A stretch of 64,000 bases of DNA from Rickettsia typhi. GTDB lineage: Bacteria > Pseudomonadota > Alphaproteobacteria > Rickettsiales > Rickettsiaceae. The stretch covers positions 1 through 64,000 of the forward strand of contig CAMBEC010000005.1 in NCBI GenBank assembly GCA_945865485.1, written 5' to 3'. Shown here piece by piece: positions 62,207-64,000 of the stretch (position 1 is the first letter of the stretch; the number at the start of each line of letters is the position of its first letter). The notes under the pieces are model-generated. The model was not told the DNA's origin and did no database searches. It was given only the letters and a program-made list of their open reading frames with translations. The translations under genes were made by a program, and so were the position numbers.

Positions 62207-63661
62207 ATGAAAATAGTAAAATTCTTGACTGTATTATTGCTTATGTGTTTGTTGCCTTTGCAATATGTTCTCGCCGAGGAAAAGTCTAAAGTTAAGTCGT
62301 TTCAAGACTTGTGTAAGAAAGATCTTGATTTCGTTAGGTTACAACTTCAAAAAAATTCAGCTCCATACGCTAATAAGACGGACCAACATTTTCATAAGTG
62401 GTATAAAGATGGTTATGAATATTCTTTAAAATTAATTAATGGAATTGGAGATAAAGATGATTGTCATTATGTAATGAAGTACTTTATTAATGGTTTTGAT
62501 CAATCTCATATTAGTATTAGGGGATATATCCCTTTACCCACCGAGATGTATCCTGGTATTATGAGTGCAAAAAACGGTGATGGACATTACATATTTTATA
62601 AACACCCAGCCCTTGAATATTTAAAAAACGTGAGTGTTGGGGATAGGGTTACGCATATCAATGATATTAAAATAGAAGAATATGATGCTGATTATTTGCG
62701 GCCATTTTATGCTAATGATGACTCGGAATTAACGCTAGTTTCTGCAAGCGTATACGCCCTTATAATTGATGGTAATAGGTTTAAACCAGATCCTAAAACT
62801 GTCACAATTATTCATGATAATAAACCTGTAACAATTGAACTGAAATATACAGAGCTTTCAGGCAACGCTCTTGTGTCTGTAAAAAAACTGAGACAGCCTG
62901 AAGTTAACGAGTCATTTAAAGTAGAAATGGTTTCAAACGGTGTGTGGATAAAAATTCCAAGTTTTTTCCCAACTCGTAAAGAGTCGGTATATTTTACTGG
63001 CATGCTATCTGTATTAAAGAAAGATTTAGCAAAAGAAGACTATATTTTATTTGATATGCGTGGAAATAGAGGTGGAGCAATAAAATGGTCTGTTCCTATT
63101 ATCAGAAATTTATGGGGAGATAATTATATTAAGTCCCTAGGAGAGAATCATGATTACAATAAACAATGGATAAAAAAACTAAGGATTAGTAAAGAGAATT
63201 TTGGAGAATTTCAAACAATATATGGTCCGGTGGCTAGTAAAGCATATGCTGCGGCTCTTAAAAAGGGAGATGACTTTTTTATAAAAAAATGGAGTATATA
63301 CGAGGATGAAGAGAATCTTTATACCAACGATGATAGCGCTCCTTTTAACGCTAAGGTCTATGTGCTTACGGATAGCTTCTGTCGTAGCACATGCTGGAAT
63401 TTTGTAAAAGAGCTGGAACAAATTCCCGGTGTTGTCCATCTTGGTGGGTCTACTGCTGTTCAAGGTATCTATTCTTACGCCAAGAAAGATCGTGCACCAA
63501 GTGAGCATTTTGATGTGTTTTATCCGACTCAGATTAGAGTTAAACCTGAAAGTAAATTAGGAGAAGCTCTAGTGCCTTTGCATGTATATGAAGGAAATTC
63601 TAAGGATGAAGCAAAAGTCCTTGATTGGGTATTATCCATTATAGAAAAAGATCTTTCCTAA
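62207..63661 (+). CDS. Exported S41 (C-terminal processing)-like peptidase
   Basis: A 484-residue protein with a signal peptide (hydrophobic L-L-L-M-C-L-L-P-L, cleavage after V-L-A). A PDZ-like region sits around 125-215 (V-S-V-G-D-R-V-T-H-I-N-D-I-K). The S41-type core begins at about 275: I-L-F-D-M-R-G-N-R-G-G, then V-Y-V-L-T-D-S-F-C-R-S-T-C-W-N-F where the catalytic Ser is expected. In typical members this block reads S-A-S-A-x-E; here Cys flank the site, so activity or mechanism may differ. Probably periplasmic. It stands alone after ftsZ with a 162-base gap. Confidence 0.82.
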   Translation: MKIVKFLTVLLLMCLLPLQYVLAEEKSKVKSFQDLCKKDLDFVRLQLQKNSAPYANKTDQHFHKWYKDGYEYSLKLINGIGDKDDCHYVMKYFINGFDQSHISIRGYIPLPTEMYPGIMSAKNGDGHYIFYKHPALEYLKNVSVGDRVTHINDIKIEEYDADYLRPFYANDDSELTLVSASVYALIIDGNRFKPDPKTVTIIHDNKPVTIELKYTELSGNALVSVKKLRQPEVNESFKVEMVSNGVWIKIPSFFPTRKESVYFTGMLSVLKKDLAKEDYILFDMRGNRGGAIKWSVPIIRNLWGDNYIKSLGENHDYNKQWIKKLRISKENFGEFQTIYGPVASKAYAAALKKGDDFFIKKWSIYEDEENLYTNDDSAPFNAKVYVLTDSFCRSTCWNFVKELEQIPGVVHLGGSTAVQGIYSYAKKDRAPSEHFDVFYPTQIRVKPESKLGEALVPLHVYEGNSKDEAKVLDWVLSIIEKDLS

Positions 63662-64000
63662 TTAAGCTGAGTTTGACCTAAGAAAATAATGGCAATATTG
63701 GTTATTCGCCTATTCTTATGGCTAGAAGCGCTTAGGTAAGGTAGTTTAAGTATTATCCTAGCGTTTCATGGACTTGTCAGTGTCTTCTTTGGTGTCTAGA
63801 GATTCTGATATCTGAGTTCATGATGACGGGCTTTCGTTTCTAATTCTTACTAAAAATATCCACTGTTCTTACCATCAATCTAATTTGTTATATTTAGCCT
63901 AGGCTATGGATAAGAAGTCAATGGTTTGTTAGAAAACATAGTTGTCATATTATAAAATTGTCAAAAGCAAATATCAGTCATCCTAGGCTTGATCCTAGAT
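63662..64000. repeat. Terminal spacer with a degenerate 66-bp element and a second, cut copy
   Basis: 63762-63827 keeps the 66-base length and ATGATGAC end (GTTTCATGGACTTGTCAG ... GAGTTCATGATGAC) but is much decayed. 63977-64000 starts a better copy (GTCATCCTAGGCTTGATCC) that runs off the window. No gene seen. Confidence 0.6.

Overview
The window is AT-rich bacterial DNA, densely coding, with gene content that points to the order Rickettsiales, most likely family Rickettsiaceae. The evidence is a tandem array of giant VirB6-like type IV secretion genes, an alphaproteobacterial rpsU/COQ9 divergent pair, a eukaryote-like IleRS, SURF1, Nfu1-type scaffold, hemC, a queuosine-precursor transporter, many small lipoproteins, and short palindromic repeats scattered in spacers. 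Peptidoglycan genes (murG, ftsW, murD, dapB, ldcA-like, rlpA) indicate a cell-wall-containing member. Genus cannot be fixed from sequence alone. No IS element, prophage or CRISPR array was seen.

Layout. 1-11069: the 3' part of one and three complete VirB6-family genes in a tightly packed operon. 11100-12900: two tandemly duplicated small Cys-cluster genes with an almost identical 144-bp leader, then a spacer and a lone Asn-rich hypothetical gene. 13100-20400: rpsU, COQ9, ileS, a candidate structured RNA, a small ankyrin protein, and the ssb/alpha-beta hydrolase/yhhQ run. 20400-33141: uvrA, a lipoprotein, murD-ftsW-murG, prfB (needs a programmed +1 frameshift), lepA, ldcA-like and hemC. 33172-38601: the accessory core, namely three adjacent minus-strand proteins that all end in CaaX-type motifs (CIIN, CIIL, CVIL), followed by a large inverse-autotransporter-like surface protein. 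38818-43501: family 4 UDG, rluD-like, solute-binding lipoprotein, flavin reductase, dapB, tRNA-Leu, nfu. 43870-46982: an unassigned two-gene operon (toroid-like protein plus ATP-grasp ligase). 46999-55746: MFS transporter, BON and RlpA lipoproteins, carotenoid-oxygenase lipoprotein, bolA, nadD, rsfS, Kef-type antiporter, SH3 protein and methyltransferase. 56044-63661: a DUF2066-like protein, grpE, rph, surf1, a membrane hypothetical, ftsZ and an S41-like peptidase.

How it fits together. The VirB6 array would build the inner-membrane and exported parts of a type IV secretion machine. The most attractive unexplained content nearby is a set of small proteins that look built for lipidation in a eukaryotic cell: three CaaX proteins and two Cys-cluster proteins. 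That these are secreted and host-lipidated is inference. The rest is mostly housekeeping, interrupted by intergenic copies of a 66-bp composite palindromic element.
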